Assembly (NCBI GenBank): GCA_047345645.1
Contig: JBLEFH010000007.1
Reading direction: 5' to 3' (one strand)
Length of the DNA stretch: 64,000 nt
DNA from: JBLEFH01 sp047345645
GTDB lineage: Bacteria; Pseudomonadota; Alphaproteobacteria; Rhodobacterales; Rhodobacteraceae
The translations under genes and the position numbers were made by a program. Below the pieces are notes generated by a model, which worked only from the letters and a program-made list of their open reading frames with translations, made no database searches and was not told the DNA's origin. Shown here piece after piece: positions 33,473-42,750 of this stretch (the first letter of the stretch is position 1; each line of letters starts with the position of its first letter).

Positions 33473-35140
33473 ATGGACCTTTTCGACGATGATGACAACG
33501 CGGGCGGCAATGCGCCGGAATTTTCGGTCTCCGAACTGTCGGGGGCGATCAAGCGCACCATCGAGGGCGCGTTCGGCCATGTGCGCGTGCGCGGTGAAGT
33601 GGGGCGCGTCTCGCGGCCCCGCTCCGGGCATCTCTATCTCGACCTGAAGGACGACCGTTCGGTCATCGCCGCCGTCTGCTGGAAGGGCGTCGCGGCGCGG
33701 CTCGCGACCCTGCCCGAAGAGGGGATGGAGGTGATCGCGACCGGGCGGCTCACCACCTATGGCGGGCAGTCGAAATATCAGCTGGTGATCGACGATATTG
33801 CCCCGGCCGGGGCGGGCGCGCTGATGGCGATGCTGGAGGCGCGCAAAAAGGCGCTGGCCGCCGAGGGGCTGTTTGACGAGAGCCGCAAGAAGCCGATTCC
33901 GTGGCTGCCGGAGATCATCGGCGTTGTGACCTCGCCCTCCGGGGCCGTGATCCGCGACATTCTCCACCGCCTGCGCGAGCGTTTTCCGCGCAAGGTGCTG
34001 GTCTGGCCCGTCGCCGTGCAGGGGCAGGCCTCCGCGCCGGAGGTCGCCCGCGCGATTCAGGGCTTTAACGCGCTCACACCCGGCGGCGCGCTGCCCCGGC
34101 CCGATCTGCTGATCGTGGCCCGTGGGGGCGGGTCGGTCGAGGATTTGTGGGGGTTCAACGAGGAAGCCGTGGTCCGCGCGGCGGCGGCGAGTGAGATCCC
34201 GCTGATTTCCGCCGTGGGCCATGAGACGGATACAACGCTGATTGATTTCGTCTCCGACCGCCGCGCGCCGACGCCAACCGCTGCGGCGGAAATGGCGGTG
34301 CCGGTGCGGGCTGAACTGATGGCTTGGCTCGGCGATCAGGAGGCGCGAAGGCTGCGCGCGATGGAAGCGCGGCTCTCGCGAGCGCGCGAGCGGTTGACCG
34401 ATCTGCGGCGCGGCTTGCCCCGGCCCGAAGCGCTCACCGCCGAGGCCAGCCAGAAGCTTGATTATCTCGGGGACAAACTGCCGCGTCTCTTGGCGGGTTC
34501 GGTGCAGACGCGCCGGACGAAGCTCGCCGAGGTGAATTTCGGGCGGCATCTTCTGGGCGAGAATCTATCGCAGAAATCTCATCAATTCAGGCAATTGTCC
34601 CGCGATCTTGAAGCGGAAAGTCACCGCGCGATCCGCCAGAGGCGCCGCGATCTGGACGCGCTTACGCGGCGCTTGGCGACGCAATCCTCGCCAGAGCGAC
34701 AGACCGAGCGGGCAGCGCAGCGGCGTGACCGGCTCATGCAGATCGGCGCGCGGCTCGATCATGCGGGGGCGCGGCCTGCGCGTTTTGCGGCGGACGCGCT
34801 GCGCGGGCTGACCCGGCGCCTTGACGCACAAGCCGCGCCGGAGCGGACCGAGGCAAGAAAAGAGCGTCTGACCCAGATGGGCCTGCGGCTCGATCAGGCC
34901 GGGCAGCGCCGTCACCGCGCGGCGCAGGATGCGCTTGCGGCGCTCTCCCGTGTCCATGCGAGCCTTGGGTATGAGGCGACGCTGGAGCGCGGCTATGCGA
35001 TTATTCGGGACGCGGAGGGCGCGCTGATTGCCGACAAAGCGAGCGCCGAGACGCGCCGCCCTGCCGAGATCGAGTTCCGCGATGGCCGCGTTGCTCTTAC
35101 GCCTGGAGCGGAGCCGGACGGGCAGGGCCGTCTTTTCTGA
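33473..35140 (+). CDS. xseA: Exodeoxyribonuclease VII large subunit
   Basis: 555 residues. It starts with the OB-fold (SVSELSGAIKRTIEGAFGHV, then VSRPRSGHLYLDLKDDRS), followed by the nuclease domain with LPEIIGVVTSPSGAVIRDIL, RGGGSVEDLWGFNEE and HETDTTLIDFVSDRRA. From about residue 285 a long Arg/Leu/Ala coiled coil contains at least three similar units (LDALTRRLATQ, LRGLTRRLDAQ; RLMQIGARLDHAG, RLTQMGLRLDQAG). This makes it longer than the 456-residue E. coli protein. The C terminus GYAIIRDAEGALI is standard. XseA with XseB degrades single-stranded DNA. xseB is not in this window. Confidence 0.96.
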   Translation: MDLFDDDDNAGGNAPEFSVSELSGAIKRTIEGAFGHVRVRGEVGRVSRPRSGHLYLDLKDDRSVIAAVCWKGVAARLATLPEEGMEVIATGRLTTYGGQSKYQLVIDDIAPAGAGALMAMLEARKKALAAEGLFDESRKKPIPWLPEIIGVVTSPSGAVIRDILHRLRERFPRKVLVWPVAVQGQASAPEVARAIQGFNALTPGGALPRPDLLIVARGGGSVEDLWGFNEEAVVRAAAASEIPLISAVGHETDTTLIDFVSDRRAPTPTAAAEMAVPVRAELMAWLGDQEARRLRAMEARLSRARERLTDLRRGLPRPEALTAEASQKLDYLGDKLPRLLAGSVQTRRTKLAEVNFGRHLLGENLSQKSHQFRQLSRDLEAESHRAIRQRRRDLDALTRRLATQSSPERQTERAAQRRDRLMQIGARLDHAGARPARFAADALRGLTRRLDAQAAPERTEARKERLTQMGLRLDQAGQRRHRAAQDALAALSRVHASLGYEATLERGYAIIRDAEGALIADKASAETRRPAEIEFRDGRVALTPGAEPDGQGRLF

Positions 35141-35240
35141 CCCAACAAAACTGTTATCGCGATTTCGTGAGAATCGTGACCGGCACCCCTTCCGCACTCG
35201 GGTGGAAACCGCCATATAGGCCCCATAAACGGAGGTATTC

Positions 35241-36431
35241 ATGGCGAAAAAGGTTTTTGGTCTGGAGTCCGACGTCGCAGGCGGCGTCGTTCTGGGCATT
35301 GCAGCACTGCTCGGAATTCTGGCGAAAAACTTGCCGGTCACCGGCGAGATCTATGACGCGTTTCTGAACTTGCCCACAACGGCGGCGATTGGCGAGATCA
35401 AGATCTCCAAACCGCTTCTGCTGTGGATCAATGACGGGCTGATGGCGATCTTCTTCCTCGTTGTTGCCCTTGAAATCAAACGCGAAATCGTGCGCGGCTC
35501 GCTATCCACATGGAGCCGGGCGGCACTGCCGGTTTACTCCGCCGTGGGCGGGATGGTCGTCCCGGCGCTGGTCTTTGTCGGCATCGTTGGGATCGAGAGC
35601 GCGGAGGCGCGTGGCTGGGCGATCCCGGCGGCGACGGATATTGCCTTTGCCATCGGGGTGTTGAGCCTCTTTGGCGACAAGGTGCCCTCGACCCTCAAAA
35701 CCTTCCTGCTGGCGCTCGCCGTGGTGGATGACCTTCTGGCGATCCTCGTCATCGCGTTCTTCTACACGGAGGAACTGTCGGTCAACGCGCTGATCCTGAG
35801 CGCGGCCCTTACGGCGCTGCTCGTCTTCATGAATATGCGCGCGGTGCGGCGCGAGGCGCTTTACGTCCTCGTCGGTCTCGCCCTCTGGGTCGCGGTGCTG
35901 AAATCCGGCGTTCACGCGACCATTGCAGGCGTGATCCTCGGCTTCTGCATCCCGCTCAAAGCTGACGAGGAAGGGTTCTCGCTGGCGCAATCCTGGGAGG
36001 ACGGGCTGCATGAGTGGTCGTCTTTCGTCATCATGCCGCTCTTTGCCTTCGCCAATGCGGGCGTTCCGATTGTCGGCCTGACGATGGAGGATTTCCTCCA
36101 GCCGATCACCATCGCCATTGCGGCGGGTCTCTTCATTGGCAAGCAAATCGGCGTCTTCGGCACGGCCTTCGCGGTCACGCGGCTCAAACTGGCCTATCTG
36201 CCGGATGGGGTGGGGCTGAAGAAACTCTACGGCGTCTCGATGCTCGCCGGGATCGGCTTCACCATGTCGCTCTTCATCGGCTCGCTGGCCTTCACGGACC
36301 CCGAGCAACTCAACGGGGTGCGGATCGGCGTGCTGGTCGGCTCGCTGCTCTCCGGGCTCGTCGGGGCGTTCTTCCTGATGATCGCGAAGGACCCCGAAGA
36401 GGTCAAATGGAGCGAGAATTACACGAGCTAA
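35241..36431 (+). CDS. nhaA: Na+/H+ antiporter NhaA
   Basis: 396 residues with about twelve membrane helices. It expels Na+ in exchange for protons and helps in salt and alkaline stress. Motifs: LLWINDGLMAIFFLVVALEI, IPAATDIAFAIGVLSLFGD, and LALAVVDDLLAILVIAFFY with the two adjacent Asp that bind the ion. GIGFTMSLFIGSLAF near the C terminus is typical of the last helices. The start ATG has CGGAGG upstream. Alone on its strand, ended by a good terminator. The habitat implied is saline, which fits but does not prove a marine origin. Confidence 0.96.
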   Translation: MAKKVFGLESDVAGGVVLGIAALLGILAKNLPVTGEIYDAFLNLPTTAAIGEIKISKPLLLWINDGLMAIFFLVVALEIKREIVRGSLSTWSRAALPVYSAVGGMVVPALVFVGIVGIESAEARGWAIPAATDIAFAIGVLSLFGDKVPSTLKTFLLALAVVDDLLAILVIAFFYTEELSVNALILSAALTALLVFMNMRAVRREALYVLVGLALWVAVLKSGVHATIAGVILGFCIPLKADEEGFSLAQSWEDGLHEWSSFVIMPLFAFANAGVPIVGLTMEDFLQPITIAIAAGLFIGKQIGVFGTAFAVTRLKLAYLPDGVGLKKLYGVSMLAGIGFTMSLFIGSLAFTDPEQLNGVRIGVLVGSLLSGLVGAFFLMIAKDPEEVKWSENYTS

Positions 36432-36438
36432 GGAAACG

Positions 36439-36463
36439 GGGCGGCCATCGAGCCGCCCTTTTT
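36439..36463 (+). terminator. Rho-independent terminator after nhaA
   Basis: GGGCGGC (36439-36445) pairs with GCCGCCC (36452-36458) around CATCGA, then five T. It touches the stop of the convergent DUF255 gene. Confidence 0.9.
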
Positions 36464-38520
36464 CATGCGCTGAAGGGGAAGGCGCGCGGCGGCAGGCATT
36501 CGCGCTCGGTGCAGGGCTGCACGACGATTTCCCTGGCGCGCGGCAGGATGGCTTTGCCCTCGAACGGGCCGAGGCGCTGGCCGTCGAGATAGAGTCCACC
36601 TTCCTGAATATGCCAGCCTTTTTCGAGATCGAGCGTGATCTTGTCGTGATGCTGATGCAGCGTGATGCCGCCATAGCGCCGGATCGGGCCGGTCTCGCCC
36701 TCCGCCAGAATCCGCGCGGCGCGCAGGCCGACGAGGCGGGTGATCGGCATCTCCGCCATGGGGCGGGAGAGGGCGGCGGCGAGCGCCTCGGCGCGGGCGC
36801 GGCGGGCCGGGTTCGGGCGGATGAGATCGAGCCGGGCGAGCAGTTCCAGCGCGGAGGATTCGCCTGCGGGGGTCGCGCCGTCCTCGATCTCGAAGACGGG
36901 GCCGAGCGGGCCATCCTCTTCGGTTAGTTTCAGGCGATCCCCGGCAGCGAAGCGGGCGAGAATCTCATCGGCCAGCCGCTCCGCATCATCGTCTCGGCCA
37001 AGGGCGAGGGCGGAGAGGCCAAGCCAAGCATAATCGGTGAGATTGGCCGCTTCGGCGACACGGGTGCCAAGGGCGATCCGGCGCAGCCCTTGCGGCCCGT
37101 CGAGCCGGTCCATCACCGCGCCATAGGCTTTCGCGGCGGCCTGCACCCAATCGGCGCGCTCAAAGAGCCGCCCGGCCTCGGCCATGGCGCGGATCATCAG
37201 CCCATTCCAACCCGCGATGATCTTCTCGTCGCGCAGCGGGCGCGGGCGGTCGTCGCGCCAGACGAGGAGCCGGTCCAGTTCCACCTCGACCGCTTCGGGG
37301 ATCGTGCCCTGCGCCATATGCGGCACGGGACCGGCCTCCAGCGTCGGCGGCAGATCGAGGCCGAGCGCCTTGATCGTCTCACTCTCGACCAACCAGTCCA
37401 CATCCTCGGCAGCGATGCAGTAGAACGCGCCTTCCTCCAGCTTGCCTGCCGGGTTGAGACTGTCCGCATCCTCGGCGGCATAGAAAAATCCTTCGGGCGC
37501 GGTGAGTTCGCGCTGCACATAAGCGATACAGCGGGCGAGGGCGCGGAGAGTGTCGCTTTTCGGGTCAAGCTGATAGGCGGCACTATAGCAATCCACCAAA
37601 AGCGCCTGATTGTAGAGCATTTTCTCGAAATGCGGCGTGCGCCAATTCACATCGACCGCATAGCGGTGGAACCCGCCGCCAAGCTGGTCATGGATGCCGC
37701 CCTGATTGATCGCATCGAGGGTTTTGAGCGCCATCTCGCGGGCCTCTGCATCCCCGGTGCGGCTCGCATGGTCGATGAGAAAGGCCAGATTGCCCTCATG
37801 GGGAAACTGCGTGCCGGAGGAAAACCCGCCATGCTCGGCGTTGAATTGCTGGGCCAGCTGCGCCATGGCGCGGGCCGGGGCCTCGTCGAGCGGCACGGCG
37901 TCATGCGCCCGCGTCATGCCATTCGCGACGGCCTGCGCGAGATCCGCGCCGAATTGCTCCATCTCCGCCCGTTTCCCGCCAAGCCAGCCTTGGGCAATCG
38001 CGCCGCAAAGCTGCATGAATTGCGGTTTCGGGAAATAGGTGCCGGTGTGGAAGGGGCGGCCATCGGGCAGGGCCCAAACCGAGTTCGGCCAACCCGCATG
38101 GCGATGCTGGATCGAGGTCGCCATGATATAAATCTGGTCGATATCGGGCCGCGCCTCGCGGTCGAGCTTGACCGGCACGAAATAGCGGTTTATGAGCCCG
38201 GCGACCTCCTCGTCGTCGAAACTCTCCTCCTCCATTACATGGCACCAGTGGCAGGTCGCATACCCGGCGGAGATGAAAAGCGGGACACCGCGCCGCGCGG
38301 CTTCGTCCTTGGCCGTGTCTCCCCATGGCCACCAATCGACCGGGTTGTGCGCGTGCTGTAAAAGATAGGGCGAGGCGGCTTCGATCAGCCGGTTCACATA
38401 ACGCGGCTTGCCGTTGTCTTTATGCCGCGTGCGCGGCTCATGCCCGGCAACCCCGGCAATGGCGGCGCGCAGTCTCTCTTCCAGTTCGGGATCGCGCTCA
38501 CTGCCCGGCGGGGTGGTCAT
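36463..38520 (-). CDS. Thioredoxin-domain protein of the DUF255/YyaL family
   Basis: 685 residues. The N-terminal DUF255 thioredoxin-like domain (about residues 30-190) has FISAGYATCHWCHVMEEESF with the C-x2-C redox pair, preceded by ASPYLLQHAHNPVDWWPWG. The remainder is an (alpha/alpha)6 barrel like those of cellobiose epimerases and glycosidases: FHRYAVDVNWRTPHFEKMLY, EDADSLNPAGKLEEGAFY. Family members range from bacteria to human SPATA20 and have no settled function. Full length. Its start overlaps the stop of the next upstream gene (ATGA), so the exported protein and this one are co-translated. Confidence 0.92.
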   Translation of the reverse strand: MTTPPGSERDPELEERLRAAIAGVAGHEPRTRHKDNGKPRYVNRLIEAASPYLLQHAHNPVDWWPWGDTAKDEAARRGVPLFISAGYATCHWCHVMEEESFDDEEVAGLINRYFVPVKLDREARPDIDQIYIMATSIQHRHAGWPNSVWALPDGRPFHTGTYFPKPQFMQLCGAIAQGWLGGKRAEMEQFGADLAQAVANGMTRAHDAVPLDEAPARAMAQLAQQFNAEHGGFSSGTQFPHEGNLAFLIDHASRTGDAEAREMALKTLDAINQGGIHDQLGGGFHRYAVDVNWRTPHFEKMLYNQALLVDCYSAAYQLDPKSDTLRALARCIAYVQRELTAPEGFFYAAEDADSLNPAGKLEEGAFYCIAAEDVDWLVESETIKALGLDLPPTLEAGPVPHMAQGTIPEAVEVELDRLLVWRDDRPRPLRDEKIIAGWNGLMIRAMAEAGRLFERADWVQAAAKAYGAVMDRLDGPQGLRRIALGTRVAEAANLTDYAWLGLSALALGRDDDAERLADEILARFAAGDRLKLTEEDGPLGPVFEIEDGATPAGESSALELLARLDLIRPNPARRARAEALAAALSRPMAEMPITRLVGLRAARILAEGETGPIRRYGGITLHQHHDKITLDLEKGWHIQEGGLYLDGQRLGPFEGKAILPRAREIVVQPCTERECLPPRAFPFSA

Positions 38521-38945
38521 GCGCCCTGCATCACCGTGCAGCCATAGGGGAGCGGCCCGATGCGGGTGACCGATTGCACCTTCTCGCCCGGTTCCGCCTC
38601 ATCATCGATCACGTAAATCTCGTCCTCATAGCGAACATGGCGGAAGCAACTCGGCTCGCCGCGCTCCCAGGAAAAGCAGTAGAGCCCTTCCCAATCCGTC
38701 CAGCTCCCATTCATGCAAAACGACCCGCTGAGATGGATGCGCACGCTGTCATCCTCCTCGTAATACTCATTGGCGAAAAACTCGCCCTCGGAGTCGTAAT
38801 AGGTGACGACATTTCCTTCGGTGAGTTCGCGCCATTCTTCGGGCGGAATATCGGTAGCGTTGGCGATGATCTCATCCTCGCTGGGCCGTTCCTGAGCGAA
38901 AGCGGGCAGCGAGAGGGCGATCAAGAGCGAGAGCAACAGGCGCAT
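38517..38945 (-). CDS. Small exported protein, co-translated with DUF255 protein (unrecognised)
   Basis: 142 residues with a signal peptide (RLLLSLLIALSLPAFAQ, cleavage about residue 17). The mature part is acidic, rich in Tyr and Trp, and has four Cys (SGSFCMNGSW, LYCFSWERGEPSCFRH, PYGCTV), likely forming disulfides in the periplasm. No family recognised. Its stop overlaps the start of the DUF255 thioredoxin-domain gene by four bases, suggesting a linked role. Divergent from ftsY with a gap of about 110 bases. Confidence 0.8.
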   Translation of the reverse strand: MRLLLSLLIALSLPAFAQERPSEDEIIANATDIPPEEWRELTEGNVVTYYDSEGEFFANEYYEEDDSVRIHLSGSFCMNGSWTDWEGLYCFSWERGEPSCFRHVRYEDEIYVIDDEAEPGEKVQSVTRIGPLPYGCTVMQGA

Positions 38946-39053
38946 GAACGGGTCTCCTTCCTATTCAGCCTAGCCGATGTGTTCCGCCTCCGCCAGTGGC
39001 CCTTTCCAAATGCCGCGCGGCGCATTAGTTGGGAGGTAACCAAGGAGGCGCGC

Positions 39054-40337
39054 ATGTCTTTTTTCAGCAAAATGAAGGACCGGCTGTTCAAATCCTCGTC
39101 CAAACTCGGCGATGGTCTCGATGCCATCGTAGCCGAGGGCGAGGAGGAGGATCAGGCTGCGCAAAAGCCCGCCGACGCGCCGTTTGAGGCGGAGCAGCCC
39201 GCGCGCCCCGAGGACCCCGATGTCGATCAGGTGCCTTACGCCGAATGCGCCCCGATGGCGGAGACCGATGACGACGAGGCGGAGGCCCGCGCGCCTGTTG
39301 AGACGGCGGTGCCACAGGTGGAGGAGGGCGAGCCTGCGCCCGCGCCGACACCGCCGCCGGGTCCGCAGGTCTCTCCGATGCCGCCTGACGCGACGCCGCC
39401 GGTCAAGCCAGTAGAGACGCCGGTGCCGGAAGCGCCGAAGGAGGCGCAGGCCAAGCCGGGTATTTTGGGCCGCATGTTTGGCGGAGGGCGCGATGTGCCG
39501 CGCCGGACCCTTGACGACGAAATGCTGGAGGAACTTGAAGAACTGCTCATAACCTCCGACATGGGCGTTGAAACTTCGCTCCGTGTGACCGCGAATATGG
39601 CAGAGGGCCGCTTGGGTCGCCGTCTCTCGGCGCAGGAGATCAAGCAGCTTCTGGCCGATGAGATTACGCAGATCATCGACCCGGTGGCCAAACCGATGCC
39701 GCTCTTTGCCAAGACCCCGCAGGTGGTGCTGGTCGTCGGGGTCAACGGCTCCGGCAAGACCACGACCATTGGCAAGCTGGCGAGTCAGTTCAAGGCGGCG
39801 GGCAAATCGGTGGTGATCGCGGCGGGCGACACCTTCCGCGCAGCCGCCGTGGAGCAGCTTCAGGTCTGGGGTGAGCGGGCCGGGGTGCCGGTCCTCACCG
39901 CGCCGCAGGGGTCAGACCCGGCGAGCCTTGCCTTTTCGGCGATGGAACGCGCCGAGCGGGATGGCGCGGATCTGCTGATGATCGACACCGCAGGCCGTTT
40001 GCAAAACCGCGCGGACCTCATGGCGGAGCTGGAAAAAATCGTCCGGGTGATCCGCAAGAAGGACCCCGATGCGCCGCATAACACGCTCTTGGTGCTGGAC
40101 GCGACGACCGGGCAGAACGCGGTCAGTCAGGTGGAGATTTTCCAGAAAATCGCGGATGTCTCCGGCCTTGTGATGACCAAGCTGGACGGCACCGCCAAGG
40201 GCGGCGTTCTGGTCTCGCTGGCGGATAAATTCGGCCTGCCGATCCACGCGATTGGCGTCGGCGAGGCGATTGACGATCTCGCCCCATTCGACCCCGAAGA
40301 ATTTGCCGCAGCGCTGACCGGGCTCGATGCTTCATGA
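39054..40337 (+). CDS. ftsY: Signal recognition particle receptor FtsY
   Basis: 427 residues from ATG 39054, which has AAGGAGG upstream; the long open frame before it is not coding. Residues 1-130 form the acidic, Pro/Glu-rich A domain that contacts the membrane. The NG domain follows: GVNGSGKTTTIGKLASQF (G1), AAGDTFRAAAVEQLQVW, LLMIDTAGRLQNRADLMAEL (G3) and TKLDGTAKGGVLVSL (G4/closing loop). It docks ribosome-SRP complexes on the inner membrane and hydrolyses GTP together with Ffh. A GNAT gene and a DMT gene follow by overlap, so all are one operon. Confidence 0.97.
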   Translation: MSFFSKMKDRLFKSSSKLGDGLDAIVAEGEEEDQAAQKPADAPFEAEQPARPEDPDVDQVPYAECAPMAETDDDEAEARAPVETAVPQVEEGEPAPAPTPPPGPQVSPMPPDATPPVKPVETPVPEAPKEAQAKPGILGRMFGGGRDVPRRTLDDEMLEELEELLITSDMGVETSLRVTANMAEGRLGRRLSAQEIKQLLADEITQIIDPVAKPMPLFAKTPQVVLVVGVNGSGKTTTIGKLASQFKAAGKSVVIAAGDTFRAAAVEQLQVWGERAGVPVLTAPQGSDPASLAFSAMERAERDGADLLMIDTAGRLQNRADLMAELEKIVRVIRKKDPDAPHNTLLVLDATTGQNAVSQVEIFQKIADVSGLVMTKLDGTAKGGVLVSLADKFGLPIHAIGVGEAIDDLAPFDPEEFAAALTGLDAS

Positions 40338-40729
40338 GCCGCGACTGGCGCGAGGGCGCGCCGCCTTACGCCTCTGATTACAACGCCTTGCGCAAGATCA
40401 CCGGTCTCGGCGCGAAGAGCGATGAAGCGGTTAGGCGCGGTCTCAAGGGCGGACTCCACGCGGTGGCCTGCTATGAAAACGGCCAGATCATCGCCATGGG
40501 CCGCGTCATCGGGGATGGCGGCTGTTTTGTGCATATCACCGATATCGCCGTCCACCCCGATCACCAGCGGCAGGGTCTTGGCCGCGCTGTGATGGACCGC
40601 CTTATGCGCTGGTGCCGGGCGGAATTGCCCGCGAGTTGCTATCTCTCGCTGATCGCCGATCCGGGGGCGGAAAAGCTTTACGAAAGCGTCGGCTTCGTGC
40701 GGCGCACCGGAATGGGAATGCGGCTCTGA
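40334..40729 (+). CDS. GNAT-family N-acetyltransferase
   Basis: 131 residues. The acetyl-CoA site is HPDHQRQGLGRAVMDRLM (R-x2-G-x-G/A) at about residues 75-92, preceded by VHITDIAVHPD. The C-terminal GAEKLYESVGFVRRTGMGM is the usual end of the GNAT fold. Substrate unknown. Its ATG overlaps the ftsY stop by four bases and its stop overlaps the next start by one, so expression depends on ftsY. Confidence 0.9.
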   Translation: MSRDWREGAPPYASDYNALRKITGLGAKSDEAVRRGLKGGLHAVACYENGQIIAMGRVIGDGGCFVHITDIAVHPDHQRQGLGRAVMDRLMRWCRAELPASCYLSLIADPGAEKLYESVGFVRRTGMGMRL

Positions 40730-41631
40730 TGGGCGAATGGTTCGTCTCTCTCGCCGGGACGCCAGAGGGCACGCGGCTCGCCATGATCCTTGCGCTCCTG
40801 GCGGCGATTTTCCACGCGGCGTTCGGCGCGCTCCAGAAAGGGCGGTTCGATCCGTGGCTGGTACGCGGCGCGATGGATCTGAGCTACGGCGTGATGGCCG
40901 CGCCCTTTGCGCTTTTCGTGGTGCCGTGGCCTGAGCCCTATATGTGGAAGGTGTTCGCGGGCGCGATGATTATCCACATCGCTTACAAACTCCTGCAAGC
41001 CATGACCTATGATCGCGGCGCCTTCACGGTCGTCTATCCGGTGGTGCGCGGGATGGGGCCGCTGGTCACGGTGTTCATCGCCGGGATCGTCTTTCACGAA
41101 AGCTATTTGCCGGTGCAATGGCTGGGCGTGGCGCTGCTCGTTGGCGGGATCTTTGGCCTTGCGGGGCTGAACCTCATGCAGGCCGATGTGAACCGCAAGG
41201 CGCTGTTTCACGCGCTGATTTTCGCCTTTTTCACCGGCATCATGGTCGCCGCCTATACCACCTATGACGCGTGGGGGATCCGCCAGCCCGAGGATCCTTT
41301 CACCTTCCTTGCGTGGTTTTTCTTTCTCGACGGGGTGACATTCCTGCCCTTCGCATGGCGGCGCTATCGCCAAATCGACAATCCGCCGCCGCTCGTTCCG
41401 CTCATCAAACGCGGGATCGCGGGCGGGCTCATCGCTTTCATCTCCTTCGGCGCGGTGATGATGGCGACGCGGCTCGACAAGGTCGGCGAGGCGGCGGTCT
41501 TGCGCGAAACATCCGTGGTGTTCGCCGGGCTCATCGGCTGGTATTTCCTGGGGGAGAAAATTGGCACATGGCGCGCGATCCTGCTTTGCGTTATCGCAGG
41601 CGGCGCGATCCTTGTGGAATTTGGACGGTAA
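40729..41631 (+). CDS. EamA/DMT-family transporter
   Basis: 300 residues from ATG 40729, overlapping the GNAT stop by one base. Ten membrane helices in two repeats; helix 3-4 region AYKLLQAMTYDRGAFTVVYP, then the EamA-type VRGMGPLVTVFIAGIVFHES. The second half has LRETSVVFAGLIGWYFLGEK, the most conserved block in DMT exporters. Substrate unknown. It is more like the bacterial guanidine or amino-acid type than sugar transporters, but no finer call is safe. yciB follows after 22 bases. Confidence 0.85.
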   Translation: MGEWFVSLAGTPEGTRLAMILALLAAIFHAAFGALQKGRFDPWLVRGAMDLSYGVMAAPFALFVVPWPEPYMWKVFAGAMIIHIAYKLLQAMTYDRGAFTVVYPVVRGMGPLVTVFIAGIVFHESYLPVQWLGVALLVGGIFGLAGLNLMQADVNRKALFHALIFAFFTGIMVAAYTTYDAWGIRQPEDPFTFLAWFFFLDGVTFLPFAWRRYRQIDNPPPLVPLIKRGIAGGLIAFISFGAVMMATRLDKVGEAAVLRETSVVFAGLIGWYFLGEKIGTWRAILLCVIAGGAILVEFGR

Positions 41632-41653
41632 GCCCGGACGGGCGGGAGAAATT

Positions 41654-42253
41654 ATGCAGGCAATCAGACGGATTCTGACCGAGTTCGGCCCTATCATTCT
41701 GTTTTTCGTGGCCTATCGCATGGCCCCGGTGGCGGAGGGTCTCAGCGCCGATCAACTGGAGCTGGAAAAACTGCTCTTTGCGACGAAGCTGTTTATCCCG
41801 GCGATTCTGCTGGCGCTTGGTGTCTCATGGGTGGCCGAGCGGCGCTTGCCGCCCGCGGCGCTGCTGACCGCCGTGATCGTGCTGCTCTTCGGCGGTCTCG
41901 CCATCGTCCTGCGCGATGCGACTTTCGTGAAGATGAAGCCGACGATCATCTACGCCGCCTTCGCCGCGATCCTCGGCTTCGGGATCATGCGCGGCACCAG
42001 CTATCTGCGGCTGTTTCTGAGCGAAGCGCTGGCGATGACCGAAGAGGGCTGGATGATCCTCACCAAACGTTTCGCGTGGTTCTTCCTCGCCATGGCCGTC
42101 GCCAATGAACTCGTCTGGCGGCTCATGGGGACCGAGACCTGGGTGACGGTGAAAACCTTCGTCCTGCCGATTGCGATGTTCGTTTTCATCTTCGCGCAGG
42201 CCGGGGTGTTCACCCGTTATTCGACCGAGGACACGGACACGTCGGGGAAATAA
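41654..42253 (+). CDS. yciB: Inner membrane septation protein YciB/IspZ
   Basis: 199 residues from ATG 41654 (GGGAGA upstream). Five to six membrane segments, starting EFGPIILFFVAYRMAPVAEG, with MKPTIIYAAFAAILGFG and WMILTKRFAWFFLAMAVANE; the last two blocks are the YciB/IspZ signature. The protein links cell-envelope synthesis and septation. The end overlaps the 3' end of the convergent ccmG gene by about 37 bases. Same strand and close spacing as ftsY, GNAT and DMT genes, so likely one transcript. Confidence 0.93.
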   Translation: MQAIRRILTEFGPIILFFVAYRMAPVAEGLSADQLELEKLLFATKLFIPAILLALGVSWVAERRLPPAALLTAVIVLLFGGLAIVLRDATFVKMKPTIIYAAFAAILGFGIMRGTSYLRLFLSEALAMTEEGWMILTKRFAWFFLAMAVANELVWRLMGTETWVTVKTFVLPIAMFVFIFAQAGVFTRYSTEDTDTSGK

Positions 42254-42750
42254 TCCCCAAACGTGCTGTCCCATTGGGCCGGGGTGAGCGGGCCTGCGAA
42301 GCGGGCCACCACCGCGCCGTCGCCGTTCAAGAGGAAGGTTTCCGGCACACCGAAGAGGCCCCAGTCAAATGCGCCGCGGCCGCTTTCGTCGATGTAAAGC
42401 TCGGTGAAAGGGTTGCCGAGGTCTTTGAGGAAGAGCGCGGCTTTCTGCGGGTTGTCCTTGTAGTTGACGCCATAAATCGGCACGCCCTGCTCCTGAAGCT
42501 GCATCAGGATCGGGTGTTCGACACGGCAGGGCCCGCACCAGCTCGCCCAGAAATTCACCAGAAGATAATCGCCCGTGGCAAAGCTTTCCGCCGGGCTGTC
42601 GTCGATGGCGGAGACGAAGCGCTCGACCGGCGGCGCCTGGCCTTCGAGCGCGCTGCGCCCTTCGCTCTCGCCGCCCTGAAGGCGCAGATAAGCCCCGACC
42701 CCGAGGACGATCAGAATGATGAGCGGAACGAAATAGATAAGCTTTTTCAT
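42217..42750 (-). CDS. ccmG: Cytochrome c maturation thioredoxin CcmG/DsbE
   Basis: 177 residues. A single N-terminal membrane helix (KLIYFVPLIILIVLGVGAYL) anchors a periplasmic thioredoxin fold with VNFWASWCGPCRVEHPILM (C-x2-C) at about residues 67-85, plus GVPETFLLNGDG and the cis-proline loop. It keeps apocytochrome c and CcmH cysteines reduced for haem attachment. Last gene of the ccmABCDG operon; overlaps ccmD by four bases. In Rhodobacter the equivalent is HelX. Confidence 0.95.
   Translation of the reverse strand: MKKLIYFVPLIILIVLGVGAYLRLQGGESEGRSALEGQAPPVERFVSAIDDSPAESFATGDYLLVNFWASWCGPCRVEHPILMQLQEQGVPIYGVNYKDNPQKAALFLKDLGNPFTELYIDESGRGAFDWGLFGVPETFLLNGDGAVVARFAGPLTPAQWDSTFGDYFPDVSVSSVE

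Noticed and set aside
33260..34549. 429-codon minus-strand frame before purD
   Set aside because: Mostly antisense of xseA; the part in the gap has no supporting features.
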